Positions 33,622 through 42,444 of a stretch of 64,000 bases of DNA are shown here, in pieces. Under the pieces are notes generated by a model. That model was not told the origin of the DNA. It made no database searches and saw only the letters and a list, made by a program, of their open reading frames with translations. The translations under genes were made by a program, and so were the position numbers. This DNA comes from Bin125 sp026705025 (GTDB lineage: Bacteria > Chloroflexota > Dehalococcoidia > Bin125): positions 50,133 through 114,132 of the forward strand of contig JAPPBN010000036.1 in NCBI GenBank assembly GCA_026705025.1, in the 5' to 3' direction. Numbering within the stretch: the first letter of the stretch is position 1; the number at the start of each line of letters is the position of its first letter.

Positions 33622-33712
33622 AGCCGGGGTGGTCCGACCGTCGGGTGACGGGAACTGGGCCTGAGAACACACCCGCCGAACCTGATCCGGGTAATGCCGG
33701 CGCAGGGAGCGC
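33622..33712 (+). ncRNA. TPP riboswitch (THI element)
   Basis: The conserved thi-box blocks are present in order: GGGGTGGTCC near 33626, CTGAGA at 33661-33666, then AACCTGATCCGGGTAATGCC and GGCGCAGGGAG ending near 33709. A variable P3 arm lies between. It precedes thiD by about 55 bases. The segment TCAGGCCC (33721-33728) is perfectly complementary to aptamer bases 33657-33664 and, with one bulge, to GGGCTGA (33759-33765) at the thiD ribosome-binding site, so it can switch between the two pairings. Translation control of the whole operon by thiamin diphosphate is expected. Confidence 0.95.
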
Positions 33713-33767
33713 AACAACCTTCAGGCCCACCCAATCGACGAACGACCGCCCCCAGTAAGGGCTGAGC

Positions 33768-34559
33768 GTGCGCGTCGTTCTCTCGATTGCCGGATCTGAC
33801 TCCTCCGCCGGAGCGGGCATCCAGGCTGACCTCAAGGCGATCACGGCCAACGGCGCGTACGCGGCAACTGTGATCACGGCCGTGACGGCGCAGAACACGC
33901 TCGGCGTGCAGGGCGCCTGGCCGCTTCCGCTGGATGCCGTTCGCGACCAGATCGCATCCGTCTTCGACGACCTTGATGTGTCAGGAGTGAAGACCGGCAT
34001 GCTGGGTGGCTCCGACATGATCGAGCTGGTGGCGCGCGAGCTTCAAAGTCGCCGGCCCCCGTTCGTTGTGGTCGATCCCGTGATGATCTCAAAGACAGGT
34101 TTTGCGCTGCTGGCGGAGGACGCGGCATCGACGCTGCGCGACCGCTTGTTGCCGCTCGCAACTGTGATTACGCCGAATGTCCACGAGGCCGAAGCGCTGA
34201 CCGGACTGTCGATTAGGAGTGTCGACGATGCTCAGCAGGCCGGCGAGATGCTGGTCGAGGCCGGAGCGTCATCGGCCCTGGTCAAAGGCGGACACCTCGA
34301 AGGCGCTCCCGCGACCGATGTGCTGGTCACGACGGACTCGACGGACGTGTTCCGCGGCGAATGGATTGATCAGCGGCACACGCATGGCACCGGTTGTACG
34401 TATGCCTCGGCGATCGCCGCGCGATTGGCCCAGGGGGAAGCACTGCTTGAGGCGATCGGCAACGCGAAGGAGTACGTGACCGAGGCGATTCGCGGCGGAC
34501 TGGACATCGGACACGGAGTCGGACCCACCGACCACTTCTGGATGACCCGCCATGACTGA
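33768..34559 (+). CDS. thiD: hydroxymethylpyrimidine/phosphomethylpyrimidine kinase
   Basis: The 263-residue ribokinase-fold enzyme starts RVVLSIAGSDSSAGAGIQADLK and has GVKTGMLG, VVDPVMISKTG, VITPNVHEAEALTG and the anion-hole/catalytic HTHGTGCTYASAIAARLA. It phosphorylates HMP to HMP-diphosphate. The GTG start follows AAGGG at 33757-33761, the site targeted by the riboswitch. It is the first gene of the thiamin operon and overlaps thiE by eight bases. Confidence 0.97.
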   Translation: MRVVLSIAGSDSSAGAGIQADLKAITANGAYAATVITAVTAQNTLGVQGAWPLPLDAVRDQIASVFDDLDVSGVKTGMLGGSDMIELVARELQSRRPPFVVVDPVMISKTGFALLAEDAASTLRDRLLPLATVITPNVHEAEALTGLSIRSVDDAQQAGEMLVEAGASSALVKGGHLEGAPATDVLVTTDSTDVFRGEWIDQRHTHGTGCTYASAIAARLAQGEALLEAIGNAKEYVTEAIRGGLDIGHGVGPTDHFWMTRHD

Positions 34560-35199
34560 GCAGAAGCAGGTCGGACGACTGCACGTGATCACCGACGAGG
34601 TGCTGCAGGACAGGTTCAGTCACGTCGAACTGACCGCGGCAGCGGCCGCTGGCGGCGCCGATGTCGTCCAATACCGCGAGAAGCGCCAGGTGTCGACGAA
34701 GGAAATGATGCGCGTGGCCGTGCTGATGAGCCTTGCCTGCCGCGAGTTCGGCACGACGCTGTTGATTGACGACCGTGCCGACGTCGCCGCAGCGGTCGGA
34801 GCGACCGCAGTACATCTGGGGAGGGAGGATCTTCCTGCATACGTCGCCCGACAGATTCTCGGAGCGGAGGCCATCATCGGCGGAACGGCGAACTCCGTGG
34901 AGGAAGCGGTCAAGGTCGCGAAACAGCCGGTTGACTATCTCGGTGTCGGACCGGTCTTCGGTACGACGTCGAAGGGTGATCGCGCCGCGCCAATGTTGGG
35001 ACTGGAACGATTCGCAGAGATTTGCGCGGCTGTCGACAAGCCGGTGATTGGGATCGGCAGCATCACGGCGAATCGGGTTGGCGACGTGCTCGCCGCCGGG
35101 GCGCACGGAGTGGCGGTGCTGTCGGCGATCGTTTGCCAGGATGATCCGCAGGCGTCGTGCCGCGAGTTTGCCGACGAGATCGAGCGGGTGCTGTCATGA
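34552..35199 (+). CDS. thiE: thiamin-phosphate synthase
   Basis: The 215-residue TIM barrel has RLHVITDEV, VVQYREKRQV, LLIDDRADVAAAVGATAVHLGREDLP, the GGTANSVEEA loop and YLGVGPVFGT, ending with GIGSITANRVGDVLAAGAHGVAVLSAI. It joins HMP-PP and thiazole phosphate. It overlaps thiD at its start and the first thiO at its stop (ATGA). A second, diverged paralogue lies at 41842-42444. Confidence 0.96.
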   Translation: MTEQKQVGRLHVITDEVLQDRFSHVELTAAAAAGGADVVQYREKRQVSTKEMMRVAVLMSLACREFGTTLLIDDRADVAAAVGATAVHLGREDLPAYVARQILGAEAIIGGTANSVEEAVKVAKQPVDYLGVGPVFGTTSKGDRAAPMLGLERFAEICAAVDKPVIGIGSITANRVGDVLAAGAHGVAVLSAIVCQDDPQASCREFADEIERVLS

Positions 35200-36347
35200 G
35201 TCGCGACCCGCGATCAACCGATGTCGCGATTGTCGGCGGCGGAGTGATTGGTCTGTCCTGCGCCTTCGAGTTGGCCCGTCGAGGCAGATCGGTGACCGTG
35301 CTTGAGCGGGAAGAGGTTGGCTATGGAGCATCAACCGTCGCGGCGGGGATGCTGACACCTTCCTTCGAAGTCGAAACGACTCCGCCCTTCCTGGTGGAGT
35401 TGCAACTCGACAGCCTGCGTCGATATCCCGTATTCGTCTCGGAGATCGAAGCCGCGAGCGGACTCTCCTGCGAGTACCGCGACGAAGGAACGCTATGGGT
35501 TTCGCGGCATCGCGACGACGAATTGGAACTGGACCACATCCGCAAGATTCAGGAGGATCGCGGCCTGCCCGCTCGGCGACTGACCGGTCGGGAGACGCGG
35601 CAGATTGAGCCGTACCTTTCACCTCGGATCATCGGCGGGCTGTTGGTCGAGACCGACCACCAGGTCAACAGCCGCAAACTGGTCCCCGCGCTGGCGGCGG
35701 CGTGCCGGAGCATTGGCGTGGAGCTGCTTGAGCACACGGACGTCAATATGGTGGAGCGGTCGGGCGGCCGGATCGAGTTGACACTGCAATCCGGGGATGC
35801 GCAGTCAACTCTGTGTGCAGATCAGGTGTTGTTGGCCGCAGGAGTCTGGCTGGAGGAAGGGCTGGTTACCCCGCTGCCGCGGATTGGGATGCGGCCGATT
35901 AAGGGCCAGATTGTCCACCTGACGGGACAGCCATTGGTGAATCGAGTGCTGCGCAACAGCGACGTCTATATCGTTCCCCGGGCCGGCGGCGAACTACTGC
36001 TCGGGGCGACAGAGGAGGAACAGGGCTTCGACATGCAGCCGACCGCCGGCGGCACGCTGGATCTGTTGCGCTATGCATTCGAGATTCTGCCCGGTCTCTA
36101 TGACCTGTACGTGAGCGAGATCGACGTCGGACTGCGGCCTGCCGTGTCCGATCATCTGCCCGTGATTGGACCGACGGATACGGAAGGCGTCTACATCGCC
36201 GGCGGACACTATCGAGGCGGCGTCATCCTCGCACCAGCGACCGCGCACTGGATGGCCGAGCTGATGACGACGGGCGGTGTGCCTGAGGCGATCTCACCAT
36301 TCGGCCTGGACCGTCTCGTTGCACGGCAGCAGGAGGCGGCGGGATGA
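35196..36347 (+). CDS. thiO: ThiO-like glycine oxidase, copy 1
   Basis: The 383-residue DAO-fold flavoprotein begins DVAIVGGGVIGLSCAFELARRG (FAD-binding), has GASTVAAGMLTPSFE, RPIKGQIVHL and a C-terminal VGLRPAVSDHLPVIGPT followed by AGGHYRGGVILAPATA. ThiO oxidises glycine to iminoglycine, the precursor for thiazole made by ThiS/ThiG. It overlaps thiE and the second copy by four bases each. The longer reading frame start at 35157 lies inside thiE and is not used. Confidence 0.92.
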   Translation: MSRDPRSTDVAIVGGGVIGLSCAFELARRGRSVTVLEREEVGYGASTVAAGMLTPSFEVETTPPFLVELQLDSLRRYPVFVSEIEAASGLSCEYRDEGTLWVSRHRDDELELDHIRKIQEDRGLPARRLTGRETRQIEPYLSPRIIGGLLVETDHQVNSRKLVPALAAACRSIGVELLEHTDVNMVERSGGRIELTLQSGDAQSTLCADQVLLAAGVWLEEGLVTPLPRIGMRPIKGQIVHLTGQPLVNRVLRNSDVYIVPRAGGELLLGATEEEQGFDMQPTAGGTLDLLRYAFEILPGLYDLYVSEIDVGLRPAVSDHLPVIGPTDTEGVYIAGGHYRGGVILAPATAHWMAELMTTGGVPEAISPFGLDRLVARQQEAAG

Positions 36348-37534
36348 CCGATCAACAGGTCTGGGATGTCGCGATCGTCGGGGCCGGCATCATTGGTCTC
36401 GCCTGCGCCTTCGAGTTGGGGCGCCGCGGCCACAAGGTTGTCTTGATCGAACGCGAGCAGCCTGGTCAGCAGGCGAGCCGGGTAGCGGCCGGACTGCTGG
36501 GCACGTCCACCCTGCCGGTCGGCGATGATGACGCCGTCTTCCCGTTGAAGCTCGACAGCCTGCGCCGGTTTCCTCAGTTCATCGCCAAGGTGGAATCGAT
36601 CGGCCGGCGCAGCGCCGGGTATCGCATGGACGGCACGCTCTGGGTAGCCAGAACGGCCGAAGAGGATGCGCAGCTAGAGGCGTTGCACCAGGAGAGGGTG
36701 GAGCGAGGCCTTCGTTCCCAGAAGATCGACGCAAGCCAGATTTTCCAGGTCGAACCGGAGCTGCCAAACGGCCTGATCAGCGCCGTGCTCGTCGATGAGG
36801 ACGTGCAGGTCGACCCGCGGCGTCTGCTCACGGCGCTGGAGCGCGCCATCGGCTACATCAGAGTGAGTCTCCGCACGGAGCGAACGGCGGTGGGGGGCGA
36901 GTACGACGATGCGGCAGGCGCCTGGCGGGTGTTCTTGCGCAGCTCCGATCCAAATGATGAACAGGAGACGCTGGAAGCCCGCGCCGTGCTGGTCACGGCC
37001 GGACCGTGGTGCGATCAGATTGTGGATGCAGGCGTCGACCAGGAATCGCCCCTGGCCCCCACTGGAGTTGGACCCGTGAAGGGGCAACTGCTGCGTCTTC
37101 GAGGGCCGCGCATCATCGACCGGGTCGTCCGCACAAACTCCGTCAGTCTCGCCCAGCGTCGGGACGGTGAGTTGATCGTCGCTTCGACCAAGGAACCTGA
37201 GGCAGGATGGGATCTCACGCCGACAGACCAGGCGCGGGAAGAGCTGCTGACTGAAGCCTGCAGCCTGATTCCGCGAATCCGTGAGGTAGAAATCGAGGAG
37301 CACAGCGTCGGCCTGCGTCCGGCCGTCGCCGATCACATGCCGATCGTGGGGTCAGCAGGTCATCCGGGTCTGTGGATCGCCACGGGACATTACCAGCATG
37401 GAATACTGCTGGCTCCGGCCACGGCCCACTGGCTGGCGGAAGCCATGGAGACAGGCGAAACGCCGGAGCTGCTCGCTCCCTACAGCACCGAGCGACTGGG
37501 ACAACCGCGGATGAACACGGAGGCGGCATCGTGA
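36344..37534 (+). CDS. ThiO-like FAD-dependent oxidase, copy 2
   Basis: The 396-residue protein is a paralogue of the preceding gene, with DVAIVGAGIIGLACAFELGRRG, SRVAAGLLGTSTL, GPVKGQLLRLRG, VGLRPAVADHMPIVGSA and ATGHYQHGILLAPATA. Sequence identity to copy 1 is visible but moderate, so it is not a recent duplication. It may be the working glycine oxidase, act on another amine, or pair with copy 1 as a heteromer. Overlaps of four bases on both sides tie it to thiO copy 1 and thiS. Confidence 0.88.
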   Translation: MTDQQVWDVAIVGAGIIGLACAFELGRRGHKVVLIEREQPGQQASRVAAGLLGTSTLPVGDDDAVFPLKLDSLRRFPQFIAKVESIGRRSAGYRMDGTLWVARTAEEDAQLEALHQERVERGLRSQKIDASQIFQVEPELPNGLISAVLVDEDVQVDPRRLLTALERAIGYIRVSLRTERTAVGGEYDDAAGAWRVFLRSSDPNDEQETLEARAVLVTAGPWCDQIVDAGVDQESPLAPTGVGPVKGQLLRLRGPRIIDRVVRTNSVSLAQRRDGELIVASTKEPEAGWDLTPTDQAREELLTEACSLIPRIREVEIEEHSVGLRPAVADHMPIVGSAGHPGLWIATGHYQHGILLAPATAHWLAEAMETGETPELLAPYSTERLGQPRMNTEAAS

Positions 37535-37755
37535 GCGAAGCTCAGCCGGCCCTGTCGGTGACGCTCAACGGAGAAGCGGTCTCGATTTCCCATCGGCAGT
37601 TGACCGAGGCGTTGTGCGAGTTCGGCTACGACCCCGAGCAGCAGGGCATCGCCGTCGCGATCAACATGTCGGTCGTGCCGCGCAGCGAATGGACGCAGAC
37701 CAACATCGCCGACGGCGACCGAATCGACATCGTCGGCGCGAAACAGGGCGGGTAG
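37531..37755 (+). CDS. thiS: sulfur-carrier protein ThiS
   Basis: The 74-residue ubiquitin-like protein starts at a GTG overlapping the stop of ThiO copy 2. It has VTLNGEAVSI, VAINMSVVPRSEW, NIADGDRIDIVGAKQGG and the C-terminal Gly-Gly that is adenylated and thiocarboxylated. No thiF lies in the window, so an unlinked MoeB/ThiF-type enzyme must activate it. Confidence 0.95.
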   Translation: MSEAQPALSVTLNGEAVSISHRQLTEALCEFGYDPEQQGIAVAINMSVVPRSEWTQTNIADGDRIDIVGAKQGG

Positions 37756-37763
37756 GCAGATCG

Positions 37764-38585
37764 ATGAGCGTGGCAAACGACATGATCGAGAAGGACACCT
37801 GGACACTCGCCGGACGCGAGATGACCTCGCGGATCATCCTCGGCACGGCTCGCTATCCGTCACAGGAAACGCTGCTCTCGTCACTCGAGGCATCGGGGAC
37901 GGAACTGGTGACCGTTGCGTTGCGACGCGTCAATGTTGGCTCGGCCGACGGCTCCGACCCGACCAATCTGTACACGTTGCTGACCGAGCGCGGCTATGGC
38001 CTGCTGCCCAACACGGCCGGCTGTTTCACGGCTCCCGACGCGATCCTCACCGCCGAACTGGCTCGCGAGGCGCTGGGCGTCTCACTGGTCAAGCTGGAAG
38101 TGATCGCCGACGAGGAGACGCTGCTGCCCGACACCGAAGGCCTGCTCGAGGGCGCCCAGGAACTGGTCCGCCGCGGTTTCCAGGTGTTGCCTTACACCAA
38201 TGACGATCCGGTCACGGCGCGGAAACTGGAGGATGTCGGTTGCTCGGCAGTGATGCCGCTCGGCGCGCCGATCGGTTCCGGCCTGGGTATCCGCAATCCG
38301 CACAACATCCAACTAATCAAAGAACGCGCCAACGTGCCCGTGATCGTCGACGCCGGCGTTGGGACGGCCTCCGACGTGGCGATCGCGTTCGAACTGGGCT
38401 GCGACGCCGTCCTGATGAACACCGCAGTAGCGCGCTCGCGCAATCCCGTGCAGATGGCACGCGCGATGAACGCGGCCGCCCGAGCCGGGCGCGACGCCTT
38501 CCTCGCCGGACGAATGCCGCGCAAGTTCTACGCCGAAGCCTCTTCCCCGTCTGAGGGGATGATCTCGCCGCTCGACACCTCATGA
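37764..38585 (+). CDS. thiG: thiazole synthase
   Basis: From the ATG at 37764 the protein has 273 residues. It contains MTSRIILGTARYPS, VALRRVNVG, LLPNTAGCFTAPDAILTAELAREA, the Schiff-base lysine in LVKLEVIAD, QVLPYTNDDPVTARKLED and PVIVDAGVGTASDVAIAFELGCDAVLMNTAVA. It builds the thiazole ring from DXP, iminoglycine and ThiS-thiocarboxylate; DXP is also the substrate of the Dxr encoded at 8225-9388. It follows thiS after eight bases. Confidence 0.97.
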   Translation: MSVANDMIEKDTWTLAGREMTSRIILGTARYPSQETLLSSLEASGTELVTVALRRVNVGSADGSDPTNLYTLLTERGYGLLPNTAGCFTAPDAILTAELAREALGVSLVKLEVIADEETLLPDTEGLLEGAQELVRRGFQVLPYTNDDPVTARKLEDVGCSAVMPLGAPIGSGLGIRNPHNIQLIKERANVPVIVDAGVGTASDVAIAFELGCDAVLMNTAVARSRNPVQMARAMNAAARAGRDAFLAGRMPRKFYAEASSPSEGMISPLDTS

Positions 38586-38628
38586 AAGACAAACCATTTC
38601 GAGAACTCACTGGAGAAGGAGATTGACC

Positions 38629-39267
38629 GTGTCCAACCCGCCCCTCTCGCAACGGCTCTGGGACGACAACCGCGACCTCGCGGAGGCGTGCCTGGAGCAC
38701 CCCTTCATCGTCGGACTGGCCGATGGCACATTGTCCGAGTCCCGTTACGGCCTGTTCGCGCAGCAGGACCACTTCTACCTCGACGCCTACGCCCGCTCCT
38801 ACGCCTGGGGCGCGGTCCGGGCGCAGGACTTTGCCACGCGACGTCAGTTCGGATCACTGCTGGCGGGCATCATGACCGAAGGCACCCTGCACGAGAAGAC
38901 CGCGCCCGAACTGGGCGTCTCGCTGGAGGACGTCCAGCCGCTGCCCGCCGCTCGCGAGTACACCGACTTCCTCCTGGCGACCGCTTCGCTGGGGACGATC
39001 GGCGAGCACCTCGCCGCCATGGCTCCCTGCGCCAAGCTCTATGGATGGCTCGGCACTCGGCTCGCCGATCAGCCTTACGACGACCGCTACGCGTTCTGGA
39101 TCAACATGTACTCGGGCCCCGACTACCTGGAAAAAGTCGACATCATCATGGACATGCTGGACGAGCACGGCGATGATTCGGCCGTGGAGGCGATCAAGTT
39201 CCGCACCGCGATGGAGCTGGAGTACCACTTCTTCGATTCAGCGTGGGTGAACGGTGAATCCGGGTGA
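38629..39267 (+). CDS. tenA: TenA family aminopyrimidine aminohydrolase/thiaminase II
   Basis: The 212-residue all-helical protein has HPFIVGLADGTLSESRYGLFAQQDHFYL, AAMAPCAKLYGWLG with the family Cys, and the C-terminal AMELEYHFFDSAW with the catalytic Glu. TenA salvages base-degraded thiamin by releasing HMP from aminopyrimidines. The GTG at 38629 follows AAGGAG by seven bases; a TTG six bases earlier is too close to that site. Its stop overlaps the following lipoprotein start (GTGA), which links it to the HMP-precursor transporter. Confidence 0.93.
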   Translation: MSNPPLSQRLWDDNRDLAEACLEHPFIVGLADGTLSESRYGLFAQQDHFYLDAYARSYAWGAVRAQDFATRRQFGSLLAGIMTEGTLHEKTAPELGVSLEDVQPLPAAREYTDFLLATASLGTIGEHLAAMAPCAKLYGWLGTRLADQPYDDRYAFWINMYSGPDYLEKVDIIMDMLDEHGDDSAVEAIKFRTAMELEYHFFDSAWVNGESG

Positions 39268-40289
39268 GGGCGCCAATCCGGGCGGTTGCTGCGCTTCTTG
39301 GGGCGCTGTTGCTGGCGCTGAGCCTGCTGCTGACCGCATGTGGCGAGGATGAACCTGATCTGATTCGAGTCCAGCTCGACTGGACGCCGAACACGAACCA
39401 TACGGGCCTCTACGTCGCGCTCGCCCAGGGTTGGTACGAGGACGAAGGAATCGTCGTCGAGGTCTTGCCCTACAGCGGCGCGAACGGCGACCTGCTCGTC
39501 GCTGAGGGCGTGGCCGATGTCGCCTTCTCATTCGCCACCGTCGTGCCGTTCTCGCGGGCCCAGGGACTGGACGTCGTCAGCATCGCCGCGGTCCTGCAGA
39601 AGAGCCCGACCGAAATCGCCGCGCTCGAAGACGGCCCAATCAAGCGGCTCCGCGACATGGACGGGAAGCTCTACGCCGGTTGGGGATTGCCGTACGAACT
39701 GCCTCAGTGGCGCACGGTGATCCAGGCCGACGGCGGAGAAGGCACCGCCGAACTGGTGGTACTCGATACCGGCGCCTACGACGCGCTCTTGGCCGGACGC
39801 GTTCACGCCGTCGAGATTTTCGTCACCTGGGAAGGACTCGACTGGGATCGGCAGGGCATCAAGTACCGCACCTGGCGGCACTCCGATTTCGGTGTGCCCG
39901 ACCGTCCCGCCGTGCTCCTGGTCACGTCGGGCGAAACGCTCGACGAGAAGGAAGACGCCCTGATCCGGTTCATGCGCGCGACCCTGCGCGGTTATGAGTT
40001 CGCGGTCGAGGATCCCGATGAGGCCGGACGCCTGCTGATCGAGACCGCCGGTGAGGATGCGTTCCCCGATCCGGAACTCGTCTACGCCTCGGCGCAACTA
40101 TTGGCCGACGACTACTACCTCGCCTCAGACGGACGCTGGGGCTCGCAGACGCTGTTGCAATGGTCCGGATATCCCGGATGGCTGTACGAGAACGGCCTGC
40201 TGACCGACGACGAAGGCGATCCCCTCTCGTCCGAACCGGATTGGTCAGCTCATTTCGACACGGAGATTATCGAGGCGGCGCGGGAGTAG
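39264..40289 (+). CDS. thiY: ThiY-type pyrimidine-precursor binding lipoprotein
   Basis: The 341-residue NMT1/THI5-like binding protein has a lipoprotein signal ending LLTACGEDE. The mature domain begins IRVQLDWTPNTNHTGLYVALAQGWYEDEGI, the segment shared by ThiY and HMP synthase-like proteins, then VADVAFSFATVVPFSRAQGLDVVSIAAVLQ. It probably delivers formylaminopyrimidine or a related HMP precursor to the ThiXZ permease encoded next. It starts with a GTG inside the tenA stop. Confidence 0.9.
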   Translation: MRAPIRAVAALLGALLLALSLLLTACGEDEPDLIRVQLDWTPNTNHTGLYVALAQGWYEDEGIVVEVLPYSGANGDLLVAEGVADVAFSFATVVPFSRAQGLDVVSIAAVLQKSPTEIAALEDGPIKRLRDMDGKLYAGWGLPYELPQWRTVIQADGGEGTAELVVLDTGAYDALLAGRVHAVEIFVTWEGLDWDRQGIKYRTWRHSDFGVPDRPAVLLVTSGETLDEKEDALIRFMRATLRGYEFAVEDPDEAGRLLIETAGEDAFPDPELVYASAQLLADDYYLASDGRWGSQTLLQWSGYPGWLYENGLLTDDEGDPLSSEPDWSAHFDTEIIEAARE

Positions 40290-40298
40290 CGCTGCTCG

Positions 40299-41066
40299 AT
40301 GCTGCAAATCCAAGGTGTCGGCAAACGATACGGCACAGGCGATGGCGCTGTTGACGCCCTGACGGATGTGTCGCTGACCGTCGCCGACGGCGAGTTTGCG
40401 GCGTTGGTCGGTCCATCGGGCTGCGGCAAGACGACCCTGCTGAACCTGATCGCCGGTCTGGACGAACACGACGCCGGATCAATCCTCGTCGATGGTGCAT
40501 CGCCGACGGCCGAAGATCGTCTCAACCATTTCGGCTACATGCCCCAGGAAGACTTGCTCTTTCCCTGGCGCACGGTACTCGAGAACGTGTCGCTGGGACT
40601 TGAGGTGCAGGGCGTCGACAAGCGCGAGGCGCGGCAGCGTGCGGCCGACCTGTTCCCTCAGTTCGGGCTGGCTGGATTCGAGCATCGGCGTCCGCACGAG
40701 GTGTCCGGAGGAATGAGGCAGCGAGCCAGCTTTCTGCGAACGTATCTGCTGGGTCGACCGTTCCTGTTGCTGGACGAACCGTTCGGCGCGCTCGACGCCA
40801 TCACCCGCGGCCAGCTGCAGTCGTGGCTGGCCGAGACCTGGAACCGGATAGGTGGCTCGGCGCTCCTGGTCACGCACGATCCGCACGAGGCGGTTGCGCT
40901 CTCGGACCGTGTCTATGTCATGTCACCGCGCCCGGGGACGATCACCAACGTGCTGGAGGTCGATCTGCCTCGGCCCCGGACCGCTCGCGCGGCGGAGACC
41001 GAGGCCGCGCATCAGCTGATCGACTATCTGAGGCATGAGACCGAGGTAGAGGAAGTGATCGCGTGA
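40299..41066 (+). CDS. thiZ: ThiZ-type ABC transporter ATPase
   Basis: The 255-residue ATPase of the nitrate/sulfonate/taurine-type family has Walker A GPSGCGKTT, the Q-loop region MPQEDLLFPW, signature VSGGMRQRA, Walker B FLLLDEPFGALD and the switch LLVTHDPHEA. It lies nine bases after thiY and overlaps the permease gene by four bases. It energises uptake of the thiamin pyrimidine precursor. Confidence 0.92.
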   Translation: MLQIQGVGKRYGTGDGAVDALTDVSLTVADGEFAALVGPSGCGKTTLLNLIAGLDEHDAGSILVDGASPTAEDRLNHFGYMPQEDLLFPWRTVLENVSLGLEVQGVDKREARQRAADLFPQFGLAGFEHRRPHEVSGGMRQRASFLRTYLLGRPFLLLDEPFGALDAITRGQLQSWLAETWNRIGGSALLVTHDPHEAVALSDRVYVMSPRPGTITNVLEVDLPRPRTARAAETEAAHQLIDYLRHETEVEEVIA

Positions 41067-41845
41067 ACGGCCGGCCGCTTCGCCGCGAGTTGGCCGTCAG
41101 CATCGGCGCTCCGCTGGGTCTGGTGATGGTGGTGTTGGTCGGCTGGCAGATCTACGTCTGGCTCTCGGACATCCGGCCGCAGACGCTACCGGGGCCAATC
41201 CGGATCGTGCGCGAAAGCGTTGAATCGGCCGGGTCGATCTGGGAGCACTCCCTGGTCACCATGTCCGAGGTGGCAGCCGGATTCGCGATCAGCATCGTCT
41301 GCGCGCTGATCCTCGGACTGCTGCTCGACCTCTCAGCGCCGGTTCGCAGAGCGCTGTACCCGATCATTGTCGCCTCACAGACGATCCCGATACCCGTCGT
41401 CGCGCCGCTGATGATCGTCTGGTTCGGCTTTGGCGTGACTCCCAAGATCATCGTCATTGGACTCTTCACGTTCGTACCGATCGTGCTCGGCTTCGCGGCC
41501 GGACTGGCGGCGACCGAGCGTCCGACGATCAACCTGATGCGCAACTTTGGCGCTTCGCGCTGGCAGATGTACCGCTACGTCAAAATCCCGGCGGCCTTGC
41601 CGGATCTCTTCACCGGCCTGCGGATCGCCGCCATCTACGCCGTCCTTGGAGCAATCTTCGGCGAACTCGCCGGTGCGACCGACGGCCTCGGCATCTTCCT
41701 AGAACAGTCGCGACTGTCCTTCCGCACGGACCTGGTGTTTGGCGCGATCTTCGTCGTGGCGCTGCTGAGCTATCTGCTGTTTCTCGCTGTCGTCCTCATC
41801 GAGCGCCGCACCATTCCCTGGCACTTCCTCAGGCGTGAATCATGA
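41063..41845 (+). CDS. thiX: ThiX-type ABC transporter permease
   Basis: The 260-residue membrane protein has about six hydrophobic segments and the EAA loop region ATERPTINLMRNFGASRWQMYRYVKIPAALPDLFTGLRIA, which contacts the ATPase. It belongs to the SsuC/TauC-like permeases. It starts inside the thiZ stop and ends inside the start of the ThiE-like gene. Confidence 0.92.
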   Translation: MNGRPLRRELAVSIGAPLGLVMVVLVGWQIYVWLSDIRPQTLPGPIRIVRESVESAGSIWEHSLVTMSEVAAGFAISIVCALILGLLLDLSAPVRRALYPIIVASQTIPIPVVAPLMIVWFGFGVTPKIIVIGLFTFVPIVLGFAAGLAATERPTINLMRNFGASRWQMYRYVKIPAALPDLFTGLRIAAIYAVLGAIFGELAGATDGLGIFLEQSRLSFRTDLVFGAIFVVALLSYLLFLAVVLIERRTIPWHFLRRES

Positions 41846-42444
41846 TCCTGCACCGCTTGATGCTGATCGCCGACCAGCAAGGGACGAATGGCCGTCCATT
41901 GCCCGATGTGATCGTGCGGGCTGCCAACGGCGTGGGCGGGAAGCTGGTCGTCCAGTTCCGTGAGCGGGAGCTCTCGAATGCCGAGCTCATCGCGGTGATC
42001 CGAGCGGTCCAGCGACGCATTCCGCCGCAGACGGTCTTGATCGTCAACAATCGGCCGGAGCTCGCGCAAGCCCTGGAGATCGGGTTGCATCTGCCCGCCG
42101 CCGCCGAAACGCCAGCTGGACAATACGCGCTGCTGGGACGCTCAGTCCACAACGAGTCGGAAACACACATCGCGCTGGCCGATGACGTTGACTATGCAAT
42201 CGTCGGCACAATCTTCGAGACGGAGTCTCATCCCGGCAGAGCAGGAGCCGGCCTGGAACATCTTCGCGACATGCGGGACCTGCTGGGCAATGTTGCCTGC
42301 TACGCCATCGGAGGGATGACGACAGAGACTGCTCCGCAAGGGATCGAGGCCGGCGTCTGGGGCGTCGCTGTGCGCAGCGCGATCCTTTCCGCCGACGACC
42401 CATCCGAGGCCGCCTACCGCCTGGCCGCTAGCCTGCCGGCATGA
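41842..42444 (+). CDS. ThiE/TenI-like paralogue
   Basis: The 200-residue TIM-barrel protein resembles thiamin-phosphate synthase: HRLMLIADQQ, LVVQFRERELSNAELIAV, VLIVNNRPELAQALEIGLHLPAAA, LLGRSVHNESE, VDYAIVGTIFETESHPG and YAIGGMTTETAPQGIEAGVWGVAVRSAIL. The YRxK of ThiE is FRER here, and the HLGxxD metal/phosphate segment is replaced by HLPAAA. TenI (thiazole tautomerase) is therefore more likely than a second synthase. It overlaps both neighbours by four bases. Confidence 0.78.
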   Translation: MILHRLMLIADQQGTNGRPLPDVIVRAANGVGGKLVVQFRERELSNAELIAVIRAVQRRIPPQTVLIVNNRPELAQALEIGLHLPAAAETPAGQYALLGRSVHNESETHIALADDVDYAIVGTIFETESHPGRAGAGLEHLRDMRDLLGNVACYAIGGMTTETAPQGIEAGVWGVAVRSAILSADDPSEAAYRLAASLPA

